11,841 nucleotides of DNA from JBJKPP01 sp046706145 (GCA_046706145.1 JBJKPP010000156.1:1-11841); one strand, 5' to 3'. Positions 1 through 7,249 are shown, counted from the stretch's first letter. The notes: generated by a model not told the origin, from the letters alone. Program-made: numbers and translations.

Positions 1-1856
1 GAGATGGATTTCATATAACCCATCCATTTTTTCAAACTATTGTAATGTTCTTCTAGAATTCTATTATCGTCATAATATTTATGCACATACCAAACTATAA
101 GTGGATAGGCAGCCTGCCATGCCGGAGTTCCTCTATAAGTACCCTTAAGCCACTTATGGTCAGGAGCAATATCAGGTACGCTGCCGTCGCGATGCTGTTC
201 GTCCTGAATATCCCTTAGCCAATTAGTATAAAAGGCGGCCATATTAAAGTTATAGATTGCTTCTTCGGCAGAGAGATCGGCGTCAGCCATCCATCCCATT
301 CGTTCATCCCGCTGATCACAATCGGTAGGCATACTCATAAGATTGCTTCGCTGCCCCCATAAAACATTTTTGTGTATCTGGTTAAATAAGGGATTGGAAC
401 AATCAAACTCACCTGTTTCTTGCACATTTGAATGTACAAAAGCAGCAGATAAACTTGTAAGATAAGGTTGCCCAGGAAATCCTTCCAGTTGTACATACCT
501 GAAACCTTGCTGCGTAAACTTAGGGGCGTAAACTTCAGTACCAGGCTTGCCTGACAAAATATAAATGTCTGTTGCTTTTGCACTTCTATCTCCGTTCGCA
601 TCTATTGTATCCACAATACCCTCAGTTCTACGATCCTGCATACTGAGCATATCTTTACGTGTAACTTCCGCAGTTTTCATTATAACCTTTTCACCTTCTC
701 CACCATCTACGTGTAAAATTGGATATCCTGAAAAGTTCTGTCCAAAATCAAAAACATAAATGTTATTCAGAGGTTCGCTCATGCTGATTGGATAAATTAT
801 TTTATCTACTGTTATAGGCGGCATCAACTGAGCTGACAAAATCCTGCTTTTGGGAGGTGCTATAATTATTGCGTTCTTCCATTGAGAATCATCATACGAA
901 GGCTGATCCCAACCTTCCTTTTCGTAGCGTGCATCATAAACCTCGCCATTATAAATACTATTTAATAAAATTGGACTGTCAGAAACTTTCCATGAATTAT
1001 TCGAAACAATATGAACTGATGAACCATCTTCATACTCAATATTCATTTGGAAAATTAGCTGCGGGCGACTGCCATAATGACGAAAATTATTATCATCAGT
1101 ACGGAAATAACCATTCCCCAGCCAAACTCCAACAGCATTTGAGCCTTCCTGTAAATAATTTTTGACATTATAAGTCACATACAGCGCTCTTTTATTAAAA
1201 TCTGAAGTTCCCGGATCCAAAATATGGTTGCCAACTTTTTTGCCATTCAGGTAAAGTTCATAATATCCAAGTCCGCAAATGAAAACGTAGGCACTTTTAA
1301 TTTGCTTTGTTATACCAAATTCGTTTCTTAGTAAAGGTGAAGAAATATTAGTATCCTTTGCAGCAATCCATTGACCAGCCCAATCACTTCCGTTAAATAA
1401 TCCTGTATGGAAAAAATTGATTTTGCTCCAGGGAGACGCCGTTCCGTCATTATCCCAAATTCTTAGTCTCCAATAATAACTTTGATCACTTTTAAGTGGC
1501 TTTCCTTGGTATGAAATATTAACAGACGTGCCTGATAATACTTTTTGTGTATCCCATATGTCTGCATTATTGTCTGATAAATTTTGCTGACTGCTTGCCA
1601 CCTGAATTTGGTATGCAGATTGAACTAAATTCCTTTCCTTGCTTTCAATCACCCATGAAAAACGCGGGTGCAGCATGTCTATACCAAGAGGATTTTTAAG
1701 GTATTCAGTACGAAGGTTACATACAGTTGCATCGTTTTTTTGTGCATAAGAAAAATGCGAGTTGAAAACAACTATAATTAACAGGATAAAAAAGTACATT
1801 ATTGTGTGGGGAACATCATTCAGGCGTGCAGTCTTCAGGGTAGATTTAATTTTCAT
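1..1856 (-). CDS. Secreted GH78 alpha-L-rhamnosidase, 3' part cut off by the window edge
   Basis: An uninterrupted minus-strand frame runs 618 codons to the window edge with no stop. GH78 enzymes hydrolyse terminal alpha-L-rhamnose from plant or bacterial glycans. Residues 1-19 form a basic n-region (K2, K4, K8, R11), followed by a hydrophobic core 20-35 and a likely signal-peptidase site after SYA (residue 38), so the protein is exported. Next come an Ig/Fn3-like region (about 46-150), a rhamnosidase N-terminal beta domain (about 158-400, with GLGYYELYLNGKKVG) and the start of the (alpha/alpha)6 catalytic domain. The family signature reads MPTDCDQRDERMGWMADAD at residues 509-527; the Glu of DER (E518) is the expected general acid. 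The second catalytic Glu of the family lies beyond the edge. The ATG at 1856 is preceded by GGAAGG about 7 nt upstream; a later Met (residue 20) would remove the charged n-region. The family call is firm; the exact substrate is unknown. Confidence 0.93.
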   Translation of the reverse strand, partial: MKIKSTLKTARLNDVPHTIMYFFILLIIVVFNSHFSYAQKNDATVCNLRTEYLKNPLGIDMLHPRFSWVIESKERNLVQSAYQIQVASSQQNLSDNNADIWDTQKVLSGTSVNISYQGKPLKSDQSYYWRLRIWDNDGTASPWSKINFFHTGLFNGSDWAGQWIAAKDTNISSPLLRNEFGITKQIKSAYVFICGLGYYELYLNGKKVGNHILDPGTSDFNKRALYVTYNVKNYLQEGSNAVGVWLGNGYFRTDDNNFRHYGSRPQLIFQMNIEYEDGSSVHIVSNNSWKVSDSPILLNSIYNGEVYDARYEKEGWDQPSYDDSQWKNAIIIAPPKSRILSAQLMPPITVDKIIYPISMSEPLNNIYVFDFGQNFSGYPILHVDGGEGEKVIMKTAEVTRKDMLSMQDRRTEGIVDTIDANGDRSAKATDIYILSGKPGTEVYAPKFTQQGFRYVQLEGFPGQPYLTSLSAAFVHSNVQETGEFDCSNPLFNQIHKNVLWGQRSNLMSMPTDCDQRDERMGWMADADLSAEEAIYNFNMAAFYTNWLRDIQDEQHRDGSVPDIAPDHKWLKGTYRGTPAWQAAYPLIVWYVHKYYDDNRILEEHYNSLKKWMGYMKSI

Positions 1857-2147
1857 TTGTCATCCTTCCATGAGTTTTCGTAAAGGGCTTATTTCTTTTC
1901 CTAGGAGAAAGAGTTTTTGGAAAATTAAAGTGTATAAATATCTAAAGCACTTTCTTAAAGTTACAACTTTTTACACTTTGATATTTATTTAGAATGAATA
2001 AATAGCTTGTAATGTTCGCGGTCATTTTTTATAAGACTATATGGTTAGATACTATAAACCACAACACAGTCCTGTCTTAAAAGACTAAAGTCTAATATTC
2101 GTAACCTATTATTAATTTTAAGGCATTAATATTTGAAGAGATTGGCC
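1857..2147. other. Intergenic region upstream of the rhamnosidase gene, rich in inverted repeats
   Basis: No credible gene is present; the short plus-strand frame overlapping its left part lies antisense to the rhamnosidase start and has no coding character. The stretch is very AT-rich. It contains AAAG...CTTT palindromes at 1927-1987 and two overlapping, mutually exclusive small hairpins (2074-2085, GTCTTAAAAGAC; 2082-2093, AGACTAAAGTCT). It should hold the promoter and any operator of the rhamnosidase gene, but I cannot place a convincing -35/-10 pair. Confidence 0.6.
1927..1987. repeat. Cluster of inverted repeats, possible operator of the rhamnosidase gene
   Basis: AAAGTGTA (1927-1934) is the inverse complement of TACACTTT (1972-1979), and the adjoining TAAATATC (1935-1942) is the inverse complement of GATATTTA (1980-1987). 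Between them lie two smaller palindromes, AAAGCACTTT (1944-1953) and AAAGTTACAACTTT (1957-1970). The cluster lies 71-131 bp upstream of the rhamnosidase ATG, a usual place for a regulator site. The regulatory role is inferred; AT-rich DNA produces some such repeats by chance. Confidence 0.4.
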
Positions 2148-2150
2148 TTA
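2119..2150 (-). terminator. Weak hairpin at the end of the cupredoxin-like gene
   Basis: TAAGGC (2119-2124) pairs with GCCTTA (2145-2150), which includes the stop codon, giving a 6-bp stem with a 20-nt loop. On the minus strand an A/T-rich stretch follows. The stem is short and the loop long, so this is at best a weak terminator. Confidence 0.2.
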
Positions 2151-2603
2151 TTTTATAATTATTTTGGGCGGAGAGTCTCCCCGTGCGAATACCCCATCAG
2201 CCGTACAAAAAACAGCATACGGATATGTGCCTGAGGGTGCACTATCTTTAACCTTAAGCTTTAGCTTATGACCACTCTTTACAAATTTCGTATAACCATT
2301 TACGAGAGAGTCTTCTTTACCAACTGGTTTAAATAAACTGTCCGGAAATTGAAAATAGGCATCTGTTCCTATAGCAGTCCAAATAATGGTATCCTTTTTA
2401 TGTACTATGATTTTAGTCTTTGTTGTATCCGTAGCATTAACAACTTTCCAGACATTACCTATTTTCATGACTTTCAATTCATATGTATTCGGTGCTTTTG
2501 AAACCGGTTTTTGCTGGGCAACGGGGACTTGTTTTTTCTGGTTAAGCAATATAAACCCAGATATGACGACACAGATTATAACCAGACTTAATTTATTCTT
2601 CAT
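2148..2603 (-). CDS. Small membrane-anchored protein with cupredoxin-like C-terminal domain
   Basis: 151 residues. A hydrophobic segment at residues 4-20 acts as a signal peptide or N-terminal anchor. A Lys/Pro/Gln-rich linker (22-40) follows, then a beta-rich domain (about 41-151) that should lie outside the cytoplasmic membrane. The ending YPYAVFCTADGVFARGDSPPKIII (residues 127-150) resembles the last strands of cupredoxin-fold proteins common in this group of bacteria. The usual copper-loop pattern Cys-x-x-His-x-x-Met is not intact: Cys133 is followed by Asp136 and Phe139. A blue-copper electron carrier is therefore unlikely. Cys11 is not in a lipobox. The start is fixed by AGGAGG (2609-2614), 5 nt before the ATG. 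The gene follows the TPR kinase gene after 77 bp on the same strand, so they may be co-transcribed. The fold is inferred from the C-terminal pattern, and its function is unknown. Confidence 0.8.
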   Translation of the reverse strand: MKNKLSLVIICVVISGFILLNQKKQVPVAQQKPVSKAPNTYELKVMKIGNVWKVVNATDTTKTKIIVHKKDTIIWTAIGTDAYFQFPDSLFKPVGKEDSLVNGYTKFVKSGHKLKLKVKDSAPSGTYPYAVFCTADGVFARGDSPPKIIIK

Positions 2604-2624
2604 AATGACCTCCTTGTATTAACT

Positions 2625-2630
2625 ATTATA
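2625..2630 (-). promoter_or_regulatory. Candidate -10 box of the cupredoxin-like gene
   Basis: On the minus strand this reads TATAAT, 21 nt upstream of the ATG, which leaves a short leader carrying the AGGAGG ribosome site. The best -35-like element, TTGAAA (2652-2657), is 21 nt away, which is too far for a standard sigma-70 promoter. A separate promoter here is possible but not shown. Confidence 0.25.
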
Positions 2631-2680
2631 GAAATACTTTAGCGTCAGAAATTTCAACCATCGTAATACAGTTTTTTTAC

Positions 2681-5257
2681 TCAGTTTTCATTACTCTTAT
2701 TAATCTTTGATACCCATTGTAAATAGTTTTTATCAAAGATAAGGTTTTTCAGTTCCGGCTGGCTTTCAATATCTGATCTCGGATAGCCATTTTTTATAGA
2801 TTTTATAATCCAATCAATCGCTTCTCTTCGATCACCTAATTGTTCGTAAGTAGCACCTGCCCTAAACATCGTTTCGGCATCATGCGGCGCTAATCTTACT
2901 GATTTTTTAACATATTCTAATGCTTTTTCTTTTTGATGAACCATTGCATAGTAACCTGCTAGCATAGTAATTAGTTGCGCATTATTAGGATTTACCTCTT
3001 TGTCCTTCTCCCCTAATCTTATAGCCTGCCAATAGGCCGAGTCTGCTTTATCGCGTTCACCAGGAGCCCAGTAATATGCAGTCGCTAGATTTCCCCACAT
3101 TGTGTAATCATGGTCATTAATCGAAAGCGCTTTCTTATATTTCTCGGCAGCCTCTGCATATTTTCCTAAAATGTAATAAACAGTTCCGAGATTTGAAGCA
3201 AGAAAGTAGGTTTGCTTTATATCGAAAGCCTTCTCAAAGGTTTTAATCGCATCATTTAATTTATTTGTATAATAATATGCTGCACCCAAGCCATTTAATC
3301 CTAAATAATTTTGAGGATTGAGTTGAATTTCTTTCCTGAATTGAACAATAGCCTCGTTGTAGCGCGCATGATTGCAATAAAAAACACCTAATGAATGATA
3401 ACCGATCCAATTTGATGGCTGCATACTAATAGCGTTTTCATAAGTTCTTTCGGCATCATCCGGTAAACTCTGATTTTCATATGCTTTTGCCAGGCCCTGA
3501 TATGCTTCGTAGCTTACAGGGTCAATTCCCAATGCCCGATTAAAATCATCTACAGCCTCTTTATATTTTCCTGTTCCATCATGAATGTTACCAAGGACAA
3601 TATTTACATAAGCAAGCTTGCTGTTTAACTCATACGCACGCTTAGCTTCTTTTACTGCTTTTTGAGCCAGTTCATTTTTTTTGACTAATAAATATTTTTC
3701 CCAGTAAGCTTGGGCCAAACCAGCGTGTGCAAGAGCGTATAGCGAATCTCTTTGAATTGCAATTAAAAAGGAATTAATAGCTGATTCTACTTCACTAAAA
3801 TTCTCTTTGCTTTGAAGAAACCCTCTGCCCTGGATATAATATTCATATGCTTCAGGGTCATTTGTGTTCCCAGCTTCCAGAAGCCCTTTTAATTTAGGAT
3901 TCAATTGAAGGTTAAGCATTTTTAGAACTGAAATGATTGATCTATTCTGAAGGAGCGCTAATTTATTCTCCTTAACATCAACAACAAAAGAGTTGAGTTG
4001 GCGTAAACGCTTTGCATCAATAAGGTTTAGTGTCAGACGGAAACTATCATCTATTTGCATTAGGCTGCCCGTAACTACAAGATTTGCCCCAAAGAATTGA
4101 TTAGCTTGTCCGGGACTTTGAATATTATTTTTTAATATCTCACTGATTGGCACCACCCAAATTGAATCGTGTAATTGCTGAAGCTGGGTTAAATTACTAG
4201 TGAGTATTTCAGTGAGTCCATTACAAAATGCCTGATTAGATTTATCGCCACCAATGTCGGAGACAGGTAAAACTGCTAGATGCGGTGTCTCTATTATTTC
4301 CTTTGGTCCAAATATAGATTCAATAAATGGTTTGTGTTCAACAAATGCTATAAACAGAATTAAAAGTAATAAAAAAGCCAGTATAAGTTGATTTTTAGTT
4401 GAGTGAAGATTAAATGTCTTTTTCGCTCTGTATCGTGAAGACTTAATTTCAGGTGCGTTCCCAGTTTTAAGATCTTTCAAAAAATCCGATACATTTTGAT
4501 ATCTGTTATTTGGATCCTTCTGTAGGCACTTAGCAACAATGTTTTTCAAATAAGAAGGACAATCCAATTCTTCGGGTAAAGAGCCAGCCTCAGAATTAAC
4601 AATAGAATAAGCTATTGCCTGTTCGTATTCGGCTTCAAATGGTAAATGCCCACATAACATTTCATACAAAACAACTCCAAAAGACCAGATGTCCGATCTC
4701 GCGTCTGCTTCTTTGCCGTAAATCTGTTCGGGTGACATATATGACATTGTTCCAAATGTAGTACCTGATTTAGTTAAATTAATTCCTCTACCAATCTTCG
4801 CCAGACCGAAATCCATTATTTTAACTTTATCTTCTTTGGTTATCATTACATTCTGAGATTTAATATCTCTGTGGACGATACCCTTTTTGTGCGCCTCTTC
4901 CAATCCTTCCGCAATTTGTGTTGCGATATTAATTGATTCATCAAGCTTAATTGGACCAGACTTGATTTTGTCTTTTAACTCAACTCCATCAACCAACTCC
5001 ATAACGATAAACATCTCATTATTATCCTCTTCAACAGTATAAATAGTCGCAATATTGGGATGGTTAAGCGAGGCGGCAGCTTGCGCTTCAATCTCAAATC
5101 TTCTATGTTCATCTTCATCTACGGAAATATGGCGGGGCAAAAACTTAATGGCAACTTCACGTTTTAACTTTACATCCTCGGCTTTATAAACTACTCCCAT
5201 TCCCCCCTCGCCGAGTTTATCCATTATTTTGTAATGAAGTATAGTTTCCCCAGTCAC
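2681..5257 (-). CDS. Transmembrane Ser/Thr protein kinase with TolB-like region and C-terminal TPR array
   Basis: 858 residues. The cytoplasmic Hanks-type kinase domain spans about 8-263. It has the glycine loop GEGGMG (16-21), the ATP lysine K38 in VAIK, helix-C glutamate E57, catalytic HRDIKSQN (129-136, with D131, K133, N136), DFG (149-151), an activation loop with T166/T167/T170, and SPE (175-177). All catalytic residues are present, so it should be active. A single membrane helix (about 289-306) follows. Next is a TolB/FlgO-like alpha/beta region (about 326-430, beginning LAVLPVSDIGG) and then about nine TPRs (468-826), all expected outside the cytoplasm. The layout suggests a receptor kinase whose TPRs bind an envelope partner; this is inferred from family architecture. 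The start is GTG, 5 nt downstream of AGAGGT (5263-5268), and the kinase fold begins within ten residues of it. The gene reads divergently from the ScyD-like gene and just ahead of the cupredoxin-like gene. Confidence 0.95.
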   Translation of the reverse strand: MTGETILHYKIMDKLGEGGMGVVYKAEDVKLKREVAIKFLPRHISVDEDEHRRFEIEAQAAASLNHPNIATIYTVEEDNNEMFIVMELVDGVELKDKIKSGPIKLDESINIATQIAEGLEEAHKKGIVHRDIKSQNVMITKEDKVKIMDFGLAKIGRGINLTKSGTTFGTMSYMSPEQIYGKEADARSDIWSFGVVLYEMLCGHLPFEAEYEQAIAYSIVNSEAGSLPEELDCPSYLKNIVAKCLQKDPNNRYQNVSDFLKDLKTGNAPEIKSSRYRAKKTFNLHSTKNQLILAFLLLLILFIAFVEHKPFIESIFGPKEIIETPHLAVLPVSDIGGDKSNQAFCNGLTEILTSNLTQLQQLHDSIWVVPISEILKNNIQSPGQANQFFGANLVVTGSLMQIDDSFRLTLNLIDAKRLRQLNSFVVDVKENKLALLQNRSIISVLKMLNLQLNPKLKGLLEAGNTNDPEAYEYYIQGRGFLQSKENFSEVESAINSFLIAIQRDSLYALAHAGLAQAYWEKYLLVKKNELAQKAVKEAKRAYELNSKLAYVNIVLGNIHDGTGKYKEAVDDFNRALGIDPVSYEAYQGLAKAYENQSLPDDAERTYENAISMQPSNWIGYHSLGVFYCNHARYNEAIVQFRKEIQLNPQNYLGLNGLGAAYYYTNKLNDAIKTFEKAFDIKQTYFLASNLGTVYYILGKYAEAAEKYKKALSINDHDYTMWGNLATAYYWAPGERDKADSAYWQAIRLGEKDKEVNPNNAQLITMLAGYYAMVHQKEKALEYVKKSVRLAPHDAETMFRAGATYEQLGDRREAIDWIIKSIKNGYPRSDIESQPELKNLIFDKNYLQWVSKINKSNEN

Positions 5258-5842
5258 ACCAGACCTCTACAGAAATTAAAAATTCATTATTGCTATGTCT
5301 TTATATATGGAGTTCAAAAAAACTAGATTCAAAAATGTTTCCTAAACTAGCAAAACAACACTATGAAGTTTTCGTTTGTGTGCAAATATTATAGAAATGG
5401 TCTTGAGGAATTTTACTAAAGCCGACCAACAGCTTGTACCCTATTTACAATCTTTTGAACCTGCTTTTGAAAGCTAAGTCAAAAAACGAATAAATTCAAT
5501 AAAAAACTATCGAGATTGTATATTTTATAAACCAGTAGGATAATTTTACAGCAGCTTCCCTTTAATAATGAGAGTACTTAACCAAACGCTATAATCCAGT
5601 TGCTTATTTAAAGAAAAAGTAATAATATTCATTCGACAGTAGATAAATTGATGATTGGGGCATCACATACTTCTACTACTTAAGGAAAGGAAAAATTCTT
5701 TTCCTTGTTTTTCCTCTGTCCTCCATCAAATCTTCACTCCTTAGGAGTAGATACAGTTCTAAGTGTTTTAGTTCTGTGTTTACGTATATAAATTCTCAAA
5801 GAATGCCTCTTCAATAATAATTAAGATCCATGTAAATCAATC

Positions 5843-5863
5843 GTGATAACATATAATTATCAC
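5843..5863. promoter_or_regulatory. 21-bp dyad, candidate operator
   Basis: GTGATAA (5843-5849) and TTATCAC (5857-5863) form a perfect 7-bp inverted repeat around a 7-bp spacer, about 92 bp upstream of the ScyD-like ATG. The size and half-site spacing suit a dimeric helix-turn-helix regulator. I cannot name one: it resembles CRP/FNR-type sites only loosely, because the spacing differs. Confidence 0.4.
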
Positions 5864-5904
5864 TGGTTCATTGTGGATACAAATCATTTAATAATGAAGT
5901 TAAG

Positions 5905-5921
5905 CACTCTTTAGTAGAGTG
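5905..5921 (+). other. Small hairpin upstream of the ScyD-like gene
   Basis: CACTCT (5905-5910) pairs with AGAGTG (5916-5921) around a 5-nt loop, 33 nt before the ATG and about 20 nt before the purine-rich ribosome site. If transcribed, it would lie in the leader. A role in expression is speculative. Confidence 0.25.
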
Positions 5922-5954
5922 GCTATAACTTTAAATATTTGAGAAAGGGCAAAA

Positions 5955-7085
5955 ATGAAAACAAAAACAATCGATATAATGACCATCCTTGCTCTATTCA
6001 TATTTATGCTCTATTCGTGTGGTGAAAAAAACAATAAGGTAGCAGAAAGTCCATCCAAGAATTCACAGGATATGGAGAAAAAAATCACATCCAAGGTGCC
6101 AGTCAAAACATTTGCTACCGGTTTAAATAATCCCCGTGGACTTAAGTTCGGACCTGACGGTTACCTTTATATAGCTGAGGGCGGTTTAGGTGGTACAGAT
6201 TCAACAGTTGGAAAGTGTGAGCAAGTACCAATGGCCGGACCTTATAAGGGCGGCTACACATCACGAATTTCTAAATTAAGTCCTGATGGCACTCGATCAA
6301 CTGTTGCAGATAGTTTAGCTTCTAGCCAGACTAATCCCCAACTTGGTTCTTTTGTAAGCGGTGTTGCAGATATTGCATTTGTAAACGGTCAACTTTATGG
6401 AATTGAAGCAGGGGCAGGCTGTTCACATGGATTGGCAGGGACAAACAACACTATTTTCCGTGTAAATCCAAACGGTAAGATTACTCATATTGCAAACCTC
6501 AGTAAATATCAAAAAGCTCATCCTGTTGCATATCCTTCCAAGGCCGATTTTGAACCTGACGGTACCTGGTACAGCATGATTAGCGTGAAGGGTGATCTTT
6601 ATGCAATTGAACCAAATCACGGTGAAATGATTAAAGTTACAACCAGCGGAAATATAAAACGAGTAATTGATATTTCTGTAAGTCAAGGACATACTGTTCC
6701 AACTGTCGTAGCATATCACGGAAATTTCTACATTGGCAATCTTAATATATTTCCAATCGTGCCAGGCAGCTCCAGTATTTTTGAGGTTACACCAAGCGGA
6801 CAAATCAAAAAGATTGCAGGTAATCTATCTACAGTTCTTGGATTAGTATTTGATCAAAAAGATAGGATGTATGTGCTAGAAACATCTACTGCGGCTGGCA
6901 ATCCAACCCCAAACACTGGTAAGCTGGTGCGCATATCAACATCCGGCGAACAAGAAGAAATTGCATCCGGCCTTTCTTTTCCAACAGGAATGACAATGGG
7001 TCCTGACGGAAATCTCTATGTGTCGAACAAAGGGTTTGGATTCCCCGCCGGTTCCGGTGAAATATTGAAGTTTAGTCTTGACTGA
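5955..7085 (+). CDS. ScyD/ScyE-family beta-propeller lipoprotein
   Basis: 376 residues. The N-terminus has a hydrophobic stretch (about 9-20) ending in LYSC, so Cys22 is the likely lipidated residue, and a polar linker (23-50) follows. The remainder is a repeat-built propeller. Residues 57-78 (GLNNPRGLKFGPDGYLYIAE...) and 339-360 (GLSFPTGMTMGPDGNLYVSN...) are clear copies of one blade motif, and 290-310 is a more diverged copy, so the first and last blades probably close the ring. The GKC and GAGCSHG segments carry the only two later cysteines (C88, C156), possibly a disulfide. The overall pattern matches proteins annotated ScyD/ScyE, named from cyanobacterial scytonemin clusters, but no other scytonemin gene is present, so that pathway role should not be assumed. 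The ATG follows GAAAGGG by about 7 nt. The gene stands alone, convergent with the DinB-like gene, with hairpins in between. Confidence 0.88.
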   Translation: MKTKTIDIMTILALFIFMLYSCGEKNNKVAESPSKNSQDMEKKITSKVPVKTFATGLNNPRGLKFGPDGYLYIAEGGLGGTDSTVGKCEQVPMAGPYKGGYTSRISKLSPDGTRSTVADSLASSQTNPQLGSFVSGVADIAFVNGQLYGIEAGAGCSHGLAGTNNTIFRVNPNGKITHIANLSKYQKAHPVAYPSKADFEPDGTWYSMISVKGDLYAIEPNHGEMIKVTTSGNIKRVIDISVSQGHTVPTVVAYHGNFYIGNLNIFPIVPGSSSIFEVTPSGQIKKIAGNLSTVLGLVFDQKDRMYVLETSTAAGNPTPNTGKLVRISTSGEQEEIASGLSFPTGMTMGPDGNLYVSNKGFGFPAGSGEILKFSLD

Positions 7086-7095
7086 ATAACGAATT

Positions 7096-7129
7096 AACAT
7101 GCCTGTCGTGTCTAGGACAGGCATGTTTT
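7096..7129 (+). terminator. Probable Rho-independent terminator of the ScyD-like gene
   Basis: AACATGCCTGTC (7096-7107) pairs perfectly with GACAGGCATGTT (7116-7127), a 12-bp stem with an 8-nt loop, and a short T run (7126-7129) overlaps the end of the stem. It begins 11 nt after the stop codon of the ScyD-like gene, the expected place for its terminator. Confidence 0.75.
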
Positions 7130-7131
7130 CA

Positions 7132-7159
7132 GGCTGTCATGGTTTGGACCATGACAGCC
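7132..7159. repeat. Perfect hairpin of unknown role
   Basis: GGCTGTCATGGT (7132-7143) pairs perfectly with ACCATGACAGCC (7148-7159), giving 12 bp and a TTGG loop. It lies 4 nt after the first terminator hairpin. Neither strand has a T run after it, so it is not a classical terminator. It may be a REP-like palindrome, a transcript-stabilising hairpin or a protein-binding dyad. Confidence 0.6.
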
Positions 7160-7204
7160 AAGGATAATCTATAACGGTGTGTACTATGACAACCCCGTGT
7201 AAGC

Positions 7205-7231
7205 AAAAGTCCCGACTTAGTCGGGACTTTT
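7205..7231. terminator. Bidirectional Rho-independent terminator between convergent genes
   Basis: AAAAGTCCCGAC (7205-7216) pairs perfectly with GTCGGGACTTTT (7220-7231) across a 3-nt loop. The GC-rich core is flanked by A4 on one side and T4 on the other, so each strand ends in a U-run. It sits 19 nt beyond the stop codon of the DinB-like gene, which arrives on the minus strand, and also backs up the ScyD-like terminator. Confidence 0.85.
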
Positions 7232-7249
7232 ACAAAACCCTTTCACGTC

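Larger units (their letters stand above)
5258..5954. other. Long divergent intergenic region between the kinase and ScyD-like genes
   Basis: About 700 bp of AT-rich DNA with no convincing gene. It must hold the promoters of both flanking genes. Visible structure: an imperfect outer inverted repeat (CTACTACTTAAGGA near 5674-5687 against TCCTTAGGAGTAG near 5738-5750) enclosing an 8-bp stem AAGGAAAA/TTTTCCTT (5686-5705); a 21-bp dyad at 5843-5863; and a 6-bp hairpin at 5905-5921. A 26-codon frame at 5397-5477 lacks a ribosome site. A small RNA or long leader is possible, but nothing recognisable identifies one. Confidence 0.5.

Noticed and set aside
335..601. 88-codon minus-strand frame inside the rhamnosidase
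   Set aside because: It lies in a different frame from the continuous GH78 frame that reads through this whole segment with clear family motifs; it is a shadow.
869..1165. 98-codon plus-strand frame
   Set aside because: It is antisense to the GH78 N-terminal domain, with low-complexity His/Tyr-rich content and no ribosome site.
1762..1992. 76-codon plus-strand frame over the rhamnosidase start
   Set aside because: It is antisense to the signal peptide and control region of the rhamnosidase and has no recognisable content.
5397..5477. 26-codon plus-strand frame with protein-like composition (TKADQQLVPYLQSFEPAFES)
   Set aside because: No ribosome site precedes it, it is very short and I recognise no family; it could be a gene remnant, but this cannot be supported.
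6423..6803. 126-codon minus-strand frame
   Set aside because: It is fully antisense to the ScyD-like propeller, which has clear blade repeats; it is a shadow.
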